Source: Galdieria sulphuraria (lineage: Eukaryota > Rhodophyta > Bangiophyceae > Galdieriales > Galdieriaceae). From it: a stretch of 64,000 nt of DNA. The position numbers and the translations under genes are program-made. Location: NCBI RefSeq assembly GCF_000341285.1, contig NW_005178418.1, forward strand, positions 29,402 through 93,401. Direction: 5' to 3'. The notes under the pieces were generated by a model. That model was not told the origin of the DNA. It searched no databases and saw nothing but the letters and a program-made list of their open reading frames with translations. Each line of letters starts with the position of its first letter. Position 1 is the first letter of the stretch. This document shows positions 1 to 10,311 of this stretch, piece by piece.

Positions 1-44
1 AACAATTCTTGGCCTATTGTTTCTAAAAATGACAAGAACAAGCT

Positions 45-793
45 CTAGAGAGGAAAATAGATGTCTTCATGCTTGTAGATTGAAAAGTTATCCATTAGCT
101 TCGATAAGAAATACACTAGTTGCTCTTTCGAGTAGTTGACAAAAGTCTTTTCGATAGCACTGAAAGTCATCCCGTGATTCTTTCGAATCATGTGCAGTAT
201 TTCTTCAAGCGCCAAAACTGTACTATCCACAGCTCCTCGCCGTTCCTCTACACAAGGGAATAACTTTGGATAATAATATCTCTTATAATATTGTATAGCT
301 TCAAGTTCCACAAGTAACTCTTCGATGGGTTCTTTAGCTGTCTTTAAATCCAACGCTACAACTGTGCAACGAGAACTAAAATCCAGAACCTCAATGAATC
401 CGCAAACTACAACAAACACGCCTTTTTCCACAGCAGACTGCTGCAAACCAACTAGTTGTTTCGAAATCAATACGTCTGCAAGCCCAGAAGAGTCATCTTT
501 CTTTATCGTTAGGTTCTATAGTGTCAAAGAGAAGCTCCAGACTAACCTATTTGAATAGTAAATTCTTCCAGACTTGTTGCTTCTATATTGACGACAATAC
601 CAAAAACAGTTATCTTGTCTAGTGGTACTCTGTTTGCAAATAACAATCCATCACTATGTGGATCCTTGTTAAGCTTTGACAAGTCCCGAAGGAAGAGACC
701 ATGCGAAAGTGCATCCATTTTGAATTTGTCCAATTTGTTTCTAGAATTAGGCAATGCAGTGGCTTTCTCATTTTTGGCGAATACCTTATACAA
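45..793 (-). CDS. RPA2: Replication protein A 32 kDa subunit (RPA2-like)
   Basis: Predicted single-stranded DNA-binding subunit for replication and repair. There are two exons, 793-547 and 475-45, with a 71-bp GT-AG intron, giving 225 aa. The first exon ends inside an OB-fold strand pair (ITVFGIVVNIE, then FTIQI). The second carries the rest of the fold, and its last 60 residues form a winged helix (ILHMIRKNHGMTFSAIE...) that resembles the RPA32 C-terminal protein-interaction domain. The length is slightly below that of animal and plant RPA32 (about 270 aa), and the phosphorylated Ser-rich N-terminal tail is short. The ATG at 793 is the first in frame. The family call rests on domain order and motif resemblance, because the OB-fold itself is divergent. 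Confidence 0.72.
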
Positions 794-910
794 GCTATTT
801 GACTATAAGTGACATTATTATAGCTTTAGTGCGTTACAGAGGTCAAGCAAATAGAGGAGCAAGAGCAAGAAACTTATTTTCTAGTGAGCGGTAGGTTTAT
901 TTGACTGGCC

Positions 911-1225
911 TTGCTTGAAGCAGTTTCTGAAGCGGCTTACAGAACCTTCAACTCTTGGCTCCGTTCCGGATTAGGAGCTATGGCCCTTGGAACAACTGCT
1001 TCCAAATATGTATATACAGCTAGCGGAAAGGCTGCTGCTATTTTGCTATTTTGTCTTGGCGTTATTATCACTTTCTATTGTTTGGTCAGACACTATCATT
1101 CAGTTTTCCAAATTGAGGAAGATATTCTTTATTCCATTTCAGTTCTTCCCGTGACCTTTTCCATATTGGCGGTGGCTTTGGCTGTTACTATCTTTGTGTT
1201 AGTTTTGCTGGATGAAAGTTATTGA
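911..1225 (+). CDS. DUF202-domain small membrane protein (5' end unresolved)
   Basis: The frame encodes an N-terminal RTFNSWLRSGLGAMALG block, typical of DUF202/YidH-like and VTC1-like small membrane proteins. A Lys/Arg-poor loop and two hydrophobic segments follow (about residues 40-60 and 78-101), then a short tail ending DESY. No ATG lies upstream of the conserved block in this frame, which is closed by a TGA at 902. The true start is therefore either a near-cognate codon or, more likely, a tiny upstream exon spliced into the 905-935 region. An ATG at 980 would remove the family motif. The molecular function of DUF202 proteins is poorly defined; VTC1 relatives act in vacuolar polyphosphate synthesis. 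Confidence 0.6.
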   Translation: MLEAVSEAAYRTFNSWLRSGLGAMALGTTASKYVYTASGKAAAILLFCLGVIITFYCLVRHYHSVFQIEEDILYSISVLPVTFSILAVALAVTIFVLVLLDESY

Positions 1226-1320
1226 CCCGAGCTTCACACCTAAATTGATTGTACTACTATTGCGATGCTTCCAACAAATGTCAAATGAAGCTTTAATTTT
1301 CAAGACATATATTGCTTTTG

Positions 1321-2570
1321 TTATAGAGCAGAAGTTAATGGCAAAATATTAACTTTGTGCCATGAGTTATTCATAACTCCACGCAAGTTCCATAATGGAA
1401 CCTCCGGCTGGGTATTACAGGCCGAATCTATTGCTCGAGCCATAATAACCATCGGTGGCTTTATATCAACGACCAGTTCCCATAAAACCCAAGACCAGTC
1501 CTTCAATCCGGCAGTTATCCTTTTGGGAATTTCTCTATTTGCAATTTTTTCACCTTTGATCAATTTCGCCTCTTGCCAGTCTTTTGAACCATTCACAGAT
1601 AGCTCAACTCTCATGATATGGTCTCCTTTTCCAGTTAGTGCATATCCTCGAACTTTATAAGGCCCTTGAGATAATTTTGTATCTGGTAACGGATCACATA
1701 TCGCACACTGAACAGACAAATTCATGATAGGAGGAGTTGAACTCCAATCAACATTCCCAAAGTCCATACTTGACGGAAGATACTTATAGTCCTTGGTCAT
1801 AAAGAAGCCCTCTGAAGAATCCATCTTACAGATAATTCGGCTAAGCCACTTCACACTGCGAGCACCAACAAACCCAGGAACAATGACTCGCAAAGGATAC
1901 CCATGATCTCTAGACAAAATCTCTCCATTCATTTCGTATGCCAGAAGAACCTCCTGGTCTTCATCAAGTGCCTTCTTTAGTGGAATGGAAGCCAAGTAAC
2001 CGCTCCGATTTTCTTCTTCAGGAGGCAAATCTGCACCTTCGAACTCAACATGTTCAGCTTTATTTGGATATACACCAGCTGCCATCAAAACGTCTTTGAG
2101 TAACGCTCCAGACCAAACTGCGTTACCTGCTGCACCATGCAGCCAAGGAACTCCCTGAATAGGTTTAATACGACTCATTTCAGTACGTCTGTTTCCTGCA
2201 CATTGCAAAACAGCGGTGACGGTGTGTTTCCGGAACTTTGTCTTGAGATCCTGAAGAGATAGGAGCAGTGGATATGCTACAATACCTTCCACACGAAGCC
2301 TGAATTCTTCTTCACTCCTCAAGACGGGTACAGGTGCATGATTCCTTACAAAGAAAAGATCGTTTGGTACATAGAAGCTTCTAGGGAGTAGATCCTAAAA
2401 ATCTTTAGATATAATACAAGGCAAGTAAGATATTTGCTTCTTACAGGTCTTGTCTCTGCGTTAAATGGTTTCTCACAATTCACAATGAGTTCCTTTCTTC
2501 TGGGTGGTTCTTTATCATACTTTTCTGTTCTAAGATAACCAGCGTACTCGTAGGAGATGTGACCATTCAT
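1321..2570 (-). CDS. SUOX: Sulfite oxidase, plant type (molybdenum cofactor domain plus dimerisation domain)
   Basis: Oxidises sulfite to sulfate using a molybdenum-molybdopterin centre. Two exons (2570-2445 and 2394-1321), separated by a 50-bp intron, give 399 aa, matching plant sulfite oxidase (about 393 aa) that lacks the animal heme domain. Visible motifs are EPPR near the N-terminus, [11 protein letters not shown], and LQCAGNRR with the Mo-ligand cysteine. These are followed by [40 protein letters not shown] and the C-terminal [14 protein letters not shown]. The protein ends in SAL; plant enzymes end in SNL and are peroxisomal, so a weak PTS1 is possible. I chose the ATG at 2570 rather than 2615 because the upstream one would overlap the divergent gene and adds no conserved residues. 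Confidence 0.93.
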
Positions 2571-2586
2571 TTTCACGAAGTCACTA

Positions 2587-3756
2587 ATGGACCCGATTGA
2601 AATGGGGCGACGCAATTACCGTTTCAAGGGAAAGCAAAGTTTCCAGAAAACTTTCAGATTAGTGTTGGGGTACTCACCTTTCCACTTTGAGAACATTTCG
2701 ATGGAACGAAACGGTTGCGAAACAATGCGAATGGGCCATTTTGATAGAATGATTAGCCATTTGGATTGTCTCTGGGTAACTTCCCCCGTTGAAGCTAACT
2801 TTTATAGACTAGCTTATACGAGACAAGGAAGAGAACCAAACTGTTGTTTTCATAACAAGAAAAGATTGCATTTTCCAAAAAGTACTTTTCGTTTGCAGAT
2901 TCGGTGCCAAGTTGACGAGAAAAAGTTGGGCCTGACTCCAGAGCTTGCAAGGCTAGTTAAAAGCTTTGCGGCAGCTCCGGACCCCAAACTAAGAGTTCAG
3001 CAGCTACTTTATTTAGCGCAGACTTTAGAGCCGCTGCCTTTCCAGTATAAGACAAACGAGAATAAAGTTCCCGGTTGTCTCTCCACAGTTCACGTCGTCG
3101 GCGACTGTGATAACGAAAAAATATTTTTCAAGGGAGATTCTGACGCACAGTTAACCAAGGGTTTATTAGCACTGCTCATCAAAGGCTTGAACGGTTGTAC
3201 GGTTGAGGAAATCGAAAGAATTAGTCCAGAGTTTGTAACGGTGGCAGGTTTGAGTGTCAGCTTGACTCCAGGAAGAAACAACGGTTTTTTAAACATGTTA
3301 CAGTAAGTAGTTTTTTGTGATCTCGAAGTTTTGAGACTTTACTTGAAAAGGACAATGAAGAACAAGGCCAAGGAGGCAGCTTCAAAGCTTAATGGGGTTT
3401 CCAGAGAAGGGCGTAACTATTCTGATAGAGTTCCAAAAACACAGGCTTCACCTTCAACAGCTGAAACAGCAAGTGGACCTATCTATTCTGCTATTGTAGA
3501 AAAACTTCAAAAGTTGAAGCCTAGCCGACTGGAAGTTCACGATGACTCGTTCCAGCACGCAGGGCATGTTGGTGCGAAAGGGCTTAGAAGTTCAGAGACA
3601 CACTTTTCTGTTTACGTCGTGTCGGACGCGTTTGTTGGTTTATCACTTGTGAAGAGACATCAGCTTGTTTATACTTTGCTTGGACAAGAGCTCAAGGAAG
3701 GTTTGCATGCGTTGCGCATTCAAGCGAAGACTCCTTCAGAAGTTTCAGATGAGTAA
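2587..3756 (+). CDS. SUFE1: SufE-BolA fusion, plastid-type cysteine desulfurase activator
   Basis: Predicted activator of the NFS/SufS cysteine desulfurase in Fe-S cluster assembly. Two exons (2587-3302, 3351-3756) with a 48-bp intron give 373 aa. After a roughly 95-residue basic N-terminal stretch, consistent with a plastid transit peptide, comes a SufE domain ([12 protein letters not shown]..., [10 protein letters not shown] with the sulfur-accepting Cys, NGFLNMLQ). A linker and a BolA domain follow ([14 protein letters not shown]..., [12 protein letters not shown]). Arabidopsis SUFE1 has the same SufE-BolA architecture and is dual-targeted. An internal ATG at 2701 is an alternative start. 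The gene is head-to-head with sulfite oxidase, with only 16 bp between the two chosen start codons. Confidence 0.93.
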
Positions 3757-4127
3757 AAGAACTTTGGAAGACAACATATGTTTTCTCTGTGATGAGAAGG
3801 ATAAAATAATTTGAGCATTAACATGGTTCTTATTACCTGAGATGTTCTGTGGAACTTGTTAGTCATGAATATAGATTATTTGAATGGCTTCCTATAAAGA
3901 TAAAAGTTTCTGTATTCCTTTACACTCATAGTAGCAATGAATATCTATGCAAATGATAGTAACTGGATGTCACGTCTTCACAACTAACTATTTTGTACTG
4001 ATTCAAGGAATTGGGAGAAGCTTACATGTCTTGGTGCATGACATTGCTCGAGCTTTTGAAGTTGTCAAGGTCTAGCAAGCGTTTATTTTAAGCCTCAATA
4101 AGTTCCACGGCTTGGGTTCTAGAGGAA
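3757..4127. other. Intergenic, no gene seen
   Basis: 371 bp between SufE-BolA and the double-SANT gene. It is AT-rich with short stop-broken frames on both strands and presumably holds the 3' UTR of one gene and the promoter of the next. I see no RNA gene or repeat. Confidence 0.6.
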
Positions 4128-6614
4128 ATGAGTCAGAGCGTCCCCGTTAAGAATGACACGGAAGATAGTTGTGGAGTACAAAAACTGTCCAACGCTGTGG
4201 AAGAACCGGCTGGAGAAGGTCAACTTGCCAATACTACAACGAATACCGAAGCTTTGAACTTTACCACTTTGCCTACTTCTAACAAGAAGCTGACTGACCG
4301 TTTGTTTTCGTGTGATTCCCCATCGAGTCAAGTAGCTGTCTTGAAGGAACAAACACCTCAGGGAAATTTACCTTCTTATTCTGCGTTCACAAATGAAACA
4401 AAACCTTCTCTATCGAAGATTAATTCTTCGGAGGAATTGAAAAAGAAGATTGAAAACATTAATATGAGAGTTCGCTTCCTTCAAAGTCAACTTGCCGCGA
4501 AAGAAGCTGCACTTGAGTCTCGAAAGGATTTTTTAAGTCATCGGGAACAACTTGCAGCGAAGTCTATACCCATCTCTTGCTCAACTAGGAAAACTTTGAA
4601 GATTGAGCCACCAGAACCTCTTGATGTCACTGTAAATAGGATACAGGCCGAAAATGCAAGAAGAATATCCGAGTCTCATCGATTACTGGACTACAACTTA
4701 AGTGGTGAAGATTTTACAAGTTCGAATATCTATGGGTTGCTGCAAGAAGGAACTTTGGAAATACAAGGCTCAGAGGAAAGCAACCTACGAAGTCATTTGG
4801 AGTCTTCTATCCAAAAAGAAAAGGATGCGCAGTTGGAAAAAATAAAAACTCTAAGAGAGGAATATTTTACGTTGAAGGATGCATGGATAGAGCGAATAAA
4901 AAAGATGGATCGACAGAGAAGCAAAGAGGGCAATAGTTCTTCTTCACGAGAACGAGACGTGTAAGTTTATCTTTCTGTTATCTTTTTCGCTATCTCTCAG
5001 ATTGAAATAGTTGGCTTGTACGAGCAACTCGTGGGACTGATGTTGTAAAAGCCACGAGAAACCGTGGTCCAAGTTCGTCTCCCACTAACGGAAGTTCTTC
5101 TGATGAGACAGATAGTCGCTTGGAAAGTAATAATGGAAAACAAGTCAACGGATATGATAAACATTCTCAGAATAGTACGACGGCTGTTATACCGGGACAA
5201 GTAAGTTACTTGATTTTAAGTTTACCATTTCTTTGTTGAGCTTTACTGGAAGGTAAGTCTATTCCAACCATTTGAAGGTGGAAATGTGTTATACGAAAAT
5301 CCTATTGTGGAAGCCTATTTTGACGCTCTTGTGAATCCATGGACAAGAGCGGAAAGGATTGTTTTTCTAAAAAAATTTCTTCAGTTCGGAAAGAACTTTC
5401 GGTAAGAACTTGTTTCATACTTTTTATCCTATTCATGTCTCTGTAGTAAAATTGCAACATTCTTGGAGTATAAGACAACGGAGGATGTTGTTCGTTATTA
5501 CTTCAAGAACAAGCTAAAGTTGAATCTGAAATTATTAGCTAGAGAATACATAGGTTCTAGGCAACAGTCTTGGAAAGCATCTAGTGCAATTCTTGCAACT
5601 AGTGGTTTTCCAGCAGATAGTGTAACAAGGAGATGGATGATGGACAATTTTAAAGCATTGAAAAATAAGGAGTCTTTGAATAACGTCTCAGATTGTAATT
5701 CAGGTTATCTTAACTGGAGAAGGGATTCAAGAGCTCCTCATACTCTTGCCAGTATAACAGGAACAAGTTTTGAAATGCAAACAAAGAAGATTCTGCGTGA
5801 ACATGGGTTACAGTCTATCAGTGAGGATCACACACCAACTTTTGAGAATTCTACTGTTTGCATTCCTGTTGGTAGAGATGGATACATTTCTCCCTGTTAT
5901 GTGATTGAAAAGATAAAAGTAAGGCAACAAAAGGAAAATCTTACGGAACGACGACGGAGTGGAGTCTGGAAAGTCCAAGGAAAGATAAAGAAAATGGATG
6001 TTAAGAAATATCGTTGGACAAACAAAGAAAAGAATGTTTTTTTCAAGCTCCTGAAAGAATTAGGTTGTGACTGGGAAAAGATATCGGAACAAATTCCTAC
6101 CAAGTCTCCTCTTCAACTTCGTGCCTTTTATGACGAATACGTGTCACAGAAAGCAACGGAAGTTTCCGAAGGGGATTCAACCAATCCGAATTCACCTTCT
6201 ATAGCAAGTGATGGAGAGATGGCTACTTTTACCAGGAGTTTGCGTAAGAGGAAGGAGTCTCAAGAGAATTTAAGTACAAAGCGTTTTCGGCGAGTGGTTG
6301 GAGACAATGAATCAAAGGAAGACTTGAACGATGCAGACAGTTATGCACAGGACAGAGCTTCCGTGTCACATAGTTGTAAGACAGAAAGATTCCTAAGTGA
6401 GGACAAGATGAACTCTCAGAGTTCATTTGATAGGGATATCTCAAAAGTAGGTTATGTTATCATGGGATGGTCTGTAAGATTAAACTTTGGACAGGTTAGT
6501 ATTCCTAACGACTTGAAAGATGAACAAAAGAATGTTGAAGATGACGCCAATTCAGATGATACGAGTAGGATCAGGCGTAGAACTCTCAATGTTCATGATT
6601 TGTTGAGCGAATAA
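4128..6614 (+). CDS. NCoR/SMRT-like double-SANT chromatin corepressor
   Basis: Four exons (4128-4960, 5011-5200, 5253-5401, 5447-6614) joined by 45-52 bp introns give 779 aa. The N-terminal part has a coiled coil (SEELKKKIENINMRVRFL) and a second helical, charged region near residues 230-270. A first SANT domain spans exons 3-4 (NPWTRAERIVFLKKFL..., KIATFLEYKTTEDVVRYYF). A second lies near residue 490 (YRWTNKEKNVFFKLLKELG..., LQLRAFYDEY). Two SANT domains after a coiled coil is the layout of NCoR/SMRT, whose first SANT activates HDAC3. The tail is acidic and low-complexity. A 48-nt in-frame segment at 6447-6494 has GT and AG ends and may be an optional intron. Family membership is well supported; a partner HDAC is inferred. 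Confidence 0.75.
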
Positions 6615-6781
6615 AATTATCTAACATTTTTTTTGGTTGGTTAATGAGAGATATACTATTTTAAAATTTCTTTTATAATCAAACCCACTCCCTATCCAAA
6701 TATTCCAATCAAAACAATTATTAGAGCATCGAAGAAATGTTGAAGTAAATTTTCATAAACTTATAATTCATCACTCATTAA

Positions 6782-7753
6782 CTAGTACACATTTGGGACT
6801 GTTGCGTCACCCGTTTCTAAACACAAAGCTTGGAACTCTTCTTTCTTAACAAAACGGCCCCTTATACGAGGACGCACATCCGCCAACCTCTTTCGACACT
6901 CGTAGCGAATTTTCTTTTGATAACATCTGTTAGACCTTTTCTGACGGAAGCGTTCTAGAGCAATACGACGTCTTTCTGTTTTTGCCTCCGTACAAGCTTC
7001 AGCTTCTTCCTCCTCTTCTTCCTCTCGTCTCTTTCTATCATCCAATATAAAGCTTGGCTCGGGGCTTTCTATATCTCTGGTGCTATCTGAAATGTCAGAT
7101 ATCAACGTTTGTTCTTCAGAACACATGCTATCAACCGACGAAGGTAGAGTCACCCTAGAATGTGACTTTTTTCGGAACTCAAGAGCGTCATTGTGACAAT
7201 TAGAAACTTCACTCGAGGTTTGTGGCGAAGACTCTTCATCTCTCAAAAACAGACGACAAACATCGTCAACCCCCGAAGAATACTCCGGGACGAGGGAATC
7301 CGTCGGGCTCAATTTTTCTAAAGCTTCTAAAGAGTTTGCCTGATTGCGACCACTGCGTACATTCTTTGAAAAAAGAGTGGAATCTAGCAAATATAAGTCG
7401 CTAAGATTTTCTTCTCCACAGGTGCTAGGCTCGAGGGAGAAGCTTTCAAACGGAAAACATCTTTCTCCAAAGGAAGTGTGTTGAATGTTTCTCTTTTGCT
7501 GCTTTCTGGGTCCGGAATATGCTTCCAGTACACCTGCCGTGGTGCAAATTCTACAAAACTACGTAAAAGGGCGTTAACGGCAACTAGTGACGACCTACCT
7601 TACGTGGCTTCTTGCTTGCGTGTCATTGTCGTGAAAGACAGCGTCACAGTGGTCACAAAGAAAAGCACAGTCCATTTCACAGTAAGCAGTGGCTCTCTCA
7701 AGCTGGCAGCTATCGCATAATTGTGCTTCTAATATTTCCCTTGCCTTCACCAT
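6782..7753 (-). CDS. B-box zinc finger plus CCT-domain protein (CONSTANS-like)
   Basis: Two exons, 7753-7599 and 7550-6782, around a 48-bp intron give 307 aa. Exon 1 encodes a complete B-box (CDSCQLERATAYC, then CAFLCDHCDAVFH, then ARSHVR) with its Cys/His zinc ligands. The exon-1 ATG at 7753 is preceded in frame by a TAA, which fixes the start. The C-terminus is a CCT motif (RRIALERFRQKRSNRCY, RLADVRPRIRGRFV), used for DNA/NF-Y binding and nuclear import. An acidic EEEEEEE run sits between them. B-box plus CCT is the architecture of plant CONSTANS-like transcription factors, which act in light and clock control. Only one B-box is present. The role in this organism is inference. Confidence 0.88.
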
Positions 7754-8001
7754 TTGAAGAAAAGCCTTTTCAACAACACGTTACTCCAACCGAGCCTCAG
7801 ATGAAACCCTACCACCGGCCTGCTCAGAATGAATCTCCAAAGAAAGGGAATGGACTAAACATGTCAGCCATTCATTCATTCCGAAGGTGCGTTGAAAATG
7901 GATCTCATCTTTTCTATCTTTGGAAGAGTCCATAGGGAGATTTATTTCAGGACATAATAAAGTATCATATAATACAATATTGATGAGTTTTCACAATGTT
8001 G

Positions 8002-9549
8002 TTAAAGAGACGTAAAAGGTAGTGTAAATGGAAACTTAAAATCCACGTTGCTCCTTTTCAACAACTTGTGCCAAATCCAGTAAATAAAAGGATAAGTTAA
8101 TAAAAGGTTTCGAGCACCGAGAGCTGCAGGATGTTGCCAACTACCCCATTGACCAACAACTCGACTAATTGACGTAGGTCAACTGTGTTTTGAACAATGA
8201 AAGTGTCTTACCTTGCAAGAACTATGCTTTGCGCGTGACGGGAACGAACAGCTGAATATACTTCTAGTGCTCTGTTGTCTTCAAGACCATATTTGGAAAC
8301 CATTTGGGCTAAATAGGCTGCGTCTTCTATAGACATACAAGTTCCCTGATGCATATTCGGTGTGACGGGATGTGCTGCGTCTCCTACAAGTGTCGCACGG
8401 CCTCTTGTCCAATTGCCAAGTGTTGGCCAATTATAAACATCATATCTAATGATCAAGTTGAGCGTACCATCTTCTACAAAAATTTTCTCCAATATTCACC
8501 TTCTTATGTCAAATTCGTTACTATTACGAATGAGGTCCTCACAAAGAAAAGGCCACCCTTGAAAGCGTTGTAACAATTGCGGTCTGAAAGGTCTCAAAAA
8601 TATTTGTCCCGGTGCTGCATTTGCTATTGCATACCTACACTTGTTCATCTAGCAAAATCAATTCAAAAGCCAATGCCTACCAATAAATCCTATCGGGATT
8701 AACAACTAATGTGCCAAAACGTGAACCAGCTCCCCAGAGTTCTTTTCCAGTAAAAAATGGAAAATGCTTTGTATCTGAAAAGTTCTAAACAAATTGCATA
8801 AGCAGGGCTTTAAGAGACAACCCATAACTTACTACTATACTTCTCCATGTCGTATATCCCGCATACTTTGGCTCTAGATTAATGCCCATAGTCTTACGAA
8901 CCTTCCAAAGTGAGTACAAACTTTTCATTATGCAACAAAACTTACTTTGCTAAAAACTCCGTCACAACCGATCAAGAAAGATCCTTCAAATTCACCATAT
9001 TTGTCAAATCTTACTTGCACATAGCTGCCTCGATCCAAATAAGATTGAAATCTGCGGAAATAAGTAATAAGAATATTTTAAAGATAGCTGACCTACTTCG
9101 CTCCGAAGAAAACTGTGTCTGGCGGTAAAAGTTCGGAAAGAATCTGTCGTAAAATATCCCTTGGAACTGGCACAATTTCTGTACCGTTATAGGATAAGTG
9201 TTCTTTTAACAGATTCCATTTCTTCAGCAAAGTTCGGTTCTTAACATCGTATATCTGTAGTTCTAAAGTTGGCATTCCATGCATTCTAGCCTTTGTTCCA
9301 GCTCCCAGTCGATCAAGAATAGCGGAAGCATTTGACCACAGCGATACTGCAGCACTAGGTTCCACAGCTTTCAAATATTTTATGAGAATATAAATAGTTG
9401 CGCCAAACATACATACCAGTTAGTTCCTCTTGTTGTTCAAACACAAAACAGCGTACTCCAGCACGGTGAAGAGCTAAAGCTGTGGTCAAACCAGCTAGTC
9501 CTCCACCAACAATAATAACTGGACGACCTTTTTCGGAAGTCGTAAACAT
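8002..9549 (-). CDS. FAD-dependent aromatic-hydroxylase-type monooxygenase (zeaxanthin epoxidase/salicylate hydroxylase-like)
   Basis: Eight exons (9549-9417, 9367-9097, 9051-8946, 8901-8833, 8784-8681, 8634-8528, 8473-8212, 8164-8002) with 44-54 bp introns give 404 aa. All three hallmarks of the class A flavoprotein monooxygenases are visible. These are the N-terminal dinucleotide fold VIIVGGGLAGLTTALALHRAG, the DG motif IGCDGVFSKVRK created by an exon join, and the GD motif GRATLVGDAAHPVTPNMHQG. Substrate cannot be read from the sequence; the closest families by motif are zeaxanthin epoxidase-like and salicylate hydroxylase-like enzymes. There is no N-terminal extension before the FAD motif, so plastid import is not evident. 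The short C-terminus lacks the FHA domain of plant zeaxanthin epoxidase. Confidence 0.85.
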
Positions 9550-9962
9550 AGTTATAGCTTTGTATACGAAAAGTCACTCATTTCAAAGTTGAAAAGAATC
9601 AACTACTCTTCATTTTATTGAGATGAGATATGAAGAACGAAACTAAAAAGAGCGATGCAAAATTTGGAAAGTTCAGAAAAAAACTTGTGCAAACTCGTCA
9701 GTTCAGAAGATAACATGTACAGTAAACATCATTGACAGGCTCATATATATTGTAAACATCCTAAACAGGAGAGAGTCAACTGTAAAGTAGTCTATAATAC
9801 AACAGACTCAACAGACAAGAACTCTCGCGATAAAAAGTGTTTTTCGTGTTTGGGTTTCACCAAATACTCCACGTTAAAGTGACAACAACGAAGTATCGCT
9901 AAAACCAAGCTCTATTCTCCAAGACGAGAACGTTGCGGAACTTTAGCGCTCTTCCTAAACTG
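9550..9962. other. Intergenic, no gene seen
   Basis: 413 bp between the start of the monooxygenase and the stop of the small membrane peptide. I see no long frame and no RNA gene. It should contain the monooxygenase promoter. Confidence 0.5.
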
Positions 9963-10109
9963 TTAAATATTACTTTTAAAACAAGGAACTGCCTTTTTCA
10001 AATATCGTACCATCCAATAAAAGGGAAGCAGAACACCTAAAACAAGTATAAGAGCACCCAATAAATAAGGACCTATAAGAACTGGTTGCTTCCATTGATG
10101 ACGATTCAT
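9963..10109 (-). CDS. Small single-span membrane protein, unknown
   Basis: A 48-residue frame with an ATG at 10109 and a TAA at 9963. It has a short basic N-terminus (MNRHQWKQP), one clear hydrophobic segment of about 25 residues (YLLGALILVLGVLLPFYW) and a basic tail (RYLKKAVPCFKSN). This is the topology of many tiny subunits of membrane complexes, but I do not recognise a family. It sits divergent to the thioesterase gene with about 200 bp between. It could continue through an intron, since a GTACG donor-like site lies after the membrane segment. It could also be a chance frame; the membrane segment and clean ATG argue mildly for a gene. Confidence 0.4.
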   Translation of the reverse strand: MNRHQWKQPVLIGPYLLGALILVLGVLLPFYWMVRYLKKAVPCFKSNI

Positions 10110-10311
10110 GCGAAGCACAACGTTTGTCAACAATTTTCGATCTGTATTTTCTACGAGTGTCTTAGGTGAGTTGTTATCTTCGAGTACAATTCTTCTCGTT
10201 GGTTACCTTTATCAAGGTGGTACTTCCCGTTGTCTGTTTTACGACTATCATCGTTGCAAGAGAAACTGGTTGGTTAGAAAGTCACAAAGAGTTGTTTCTT
10301 TCAGGAGTTGG

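Noticed and set aside
325-558. Plus-strand frame opposite RPA32
   Set aside because: It is antisense to a supported exon and carries no domain-like features.
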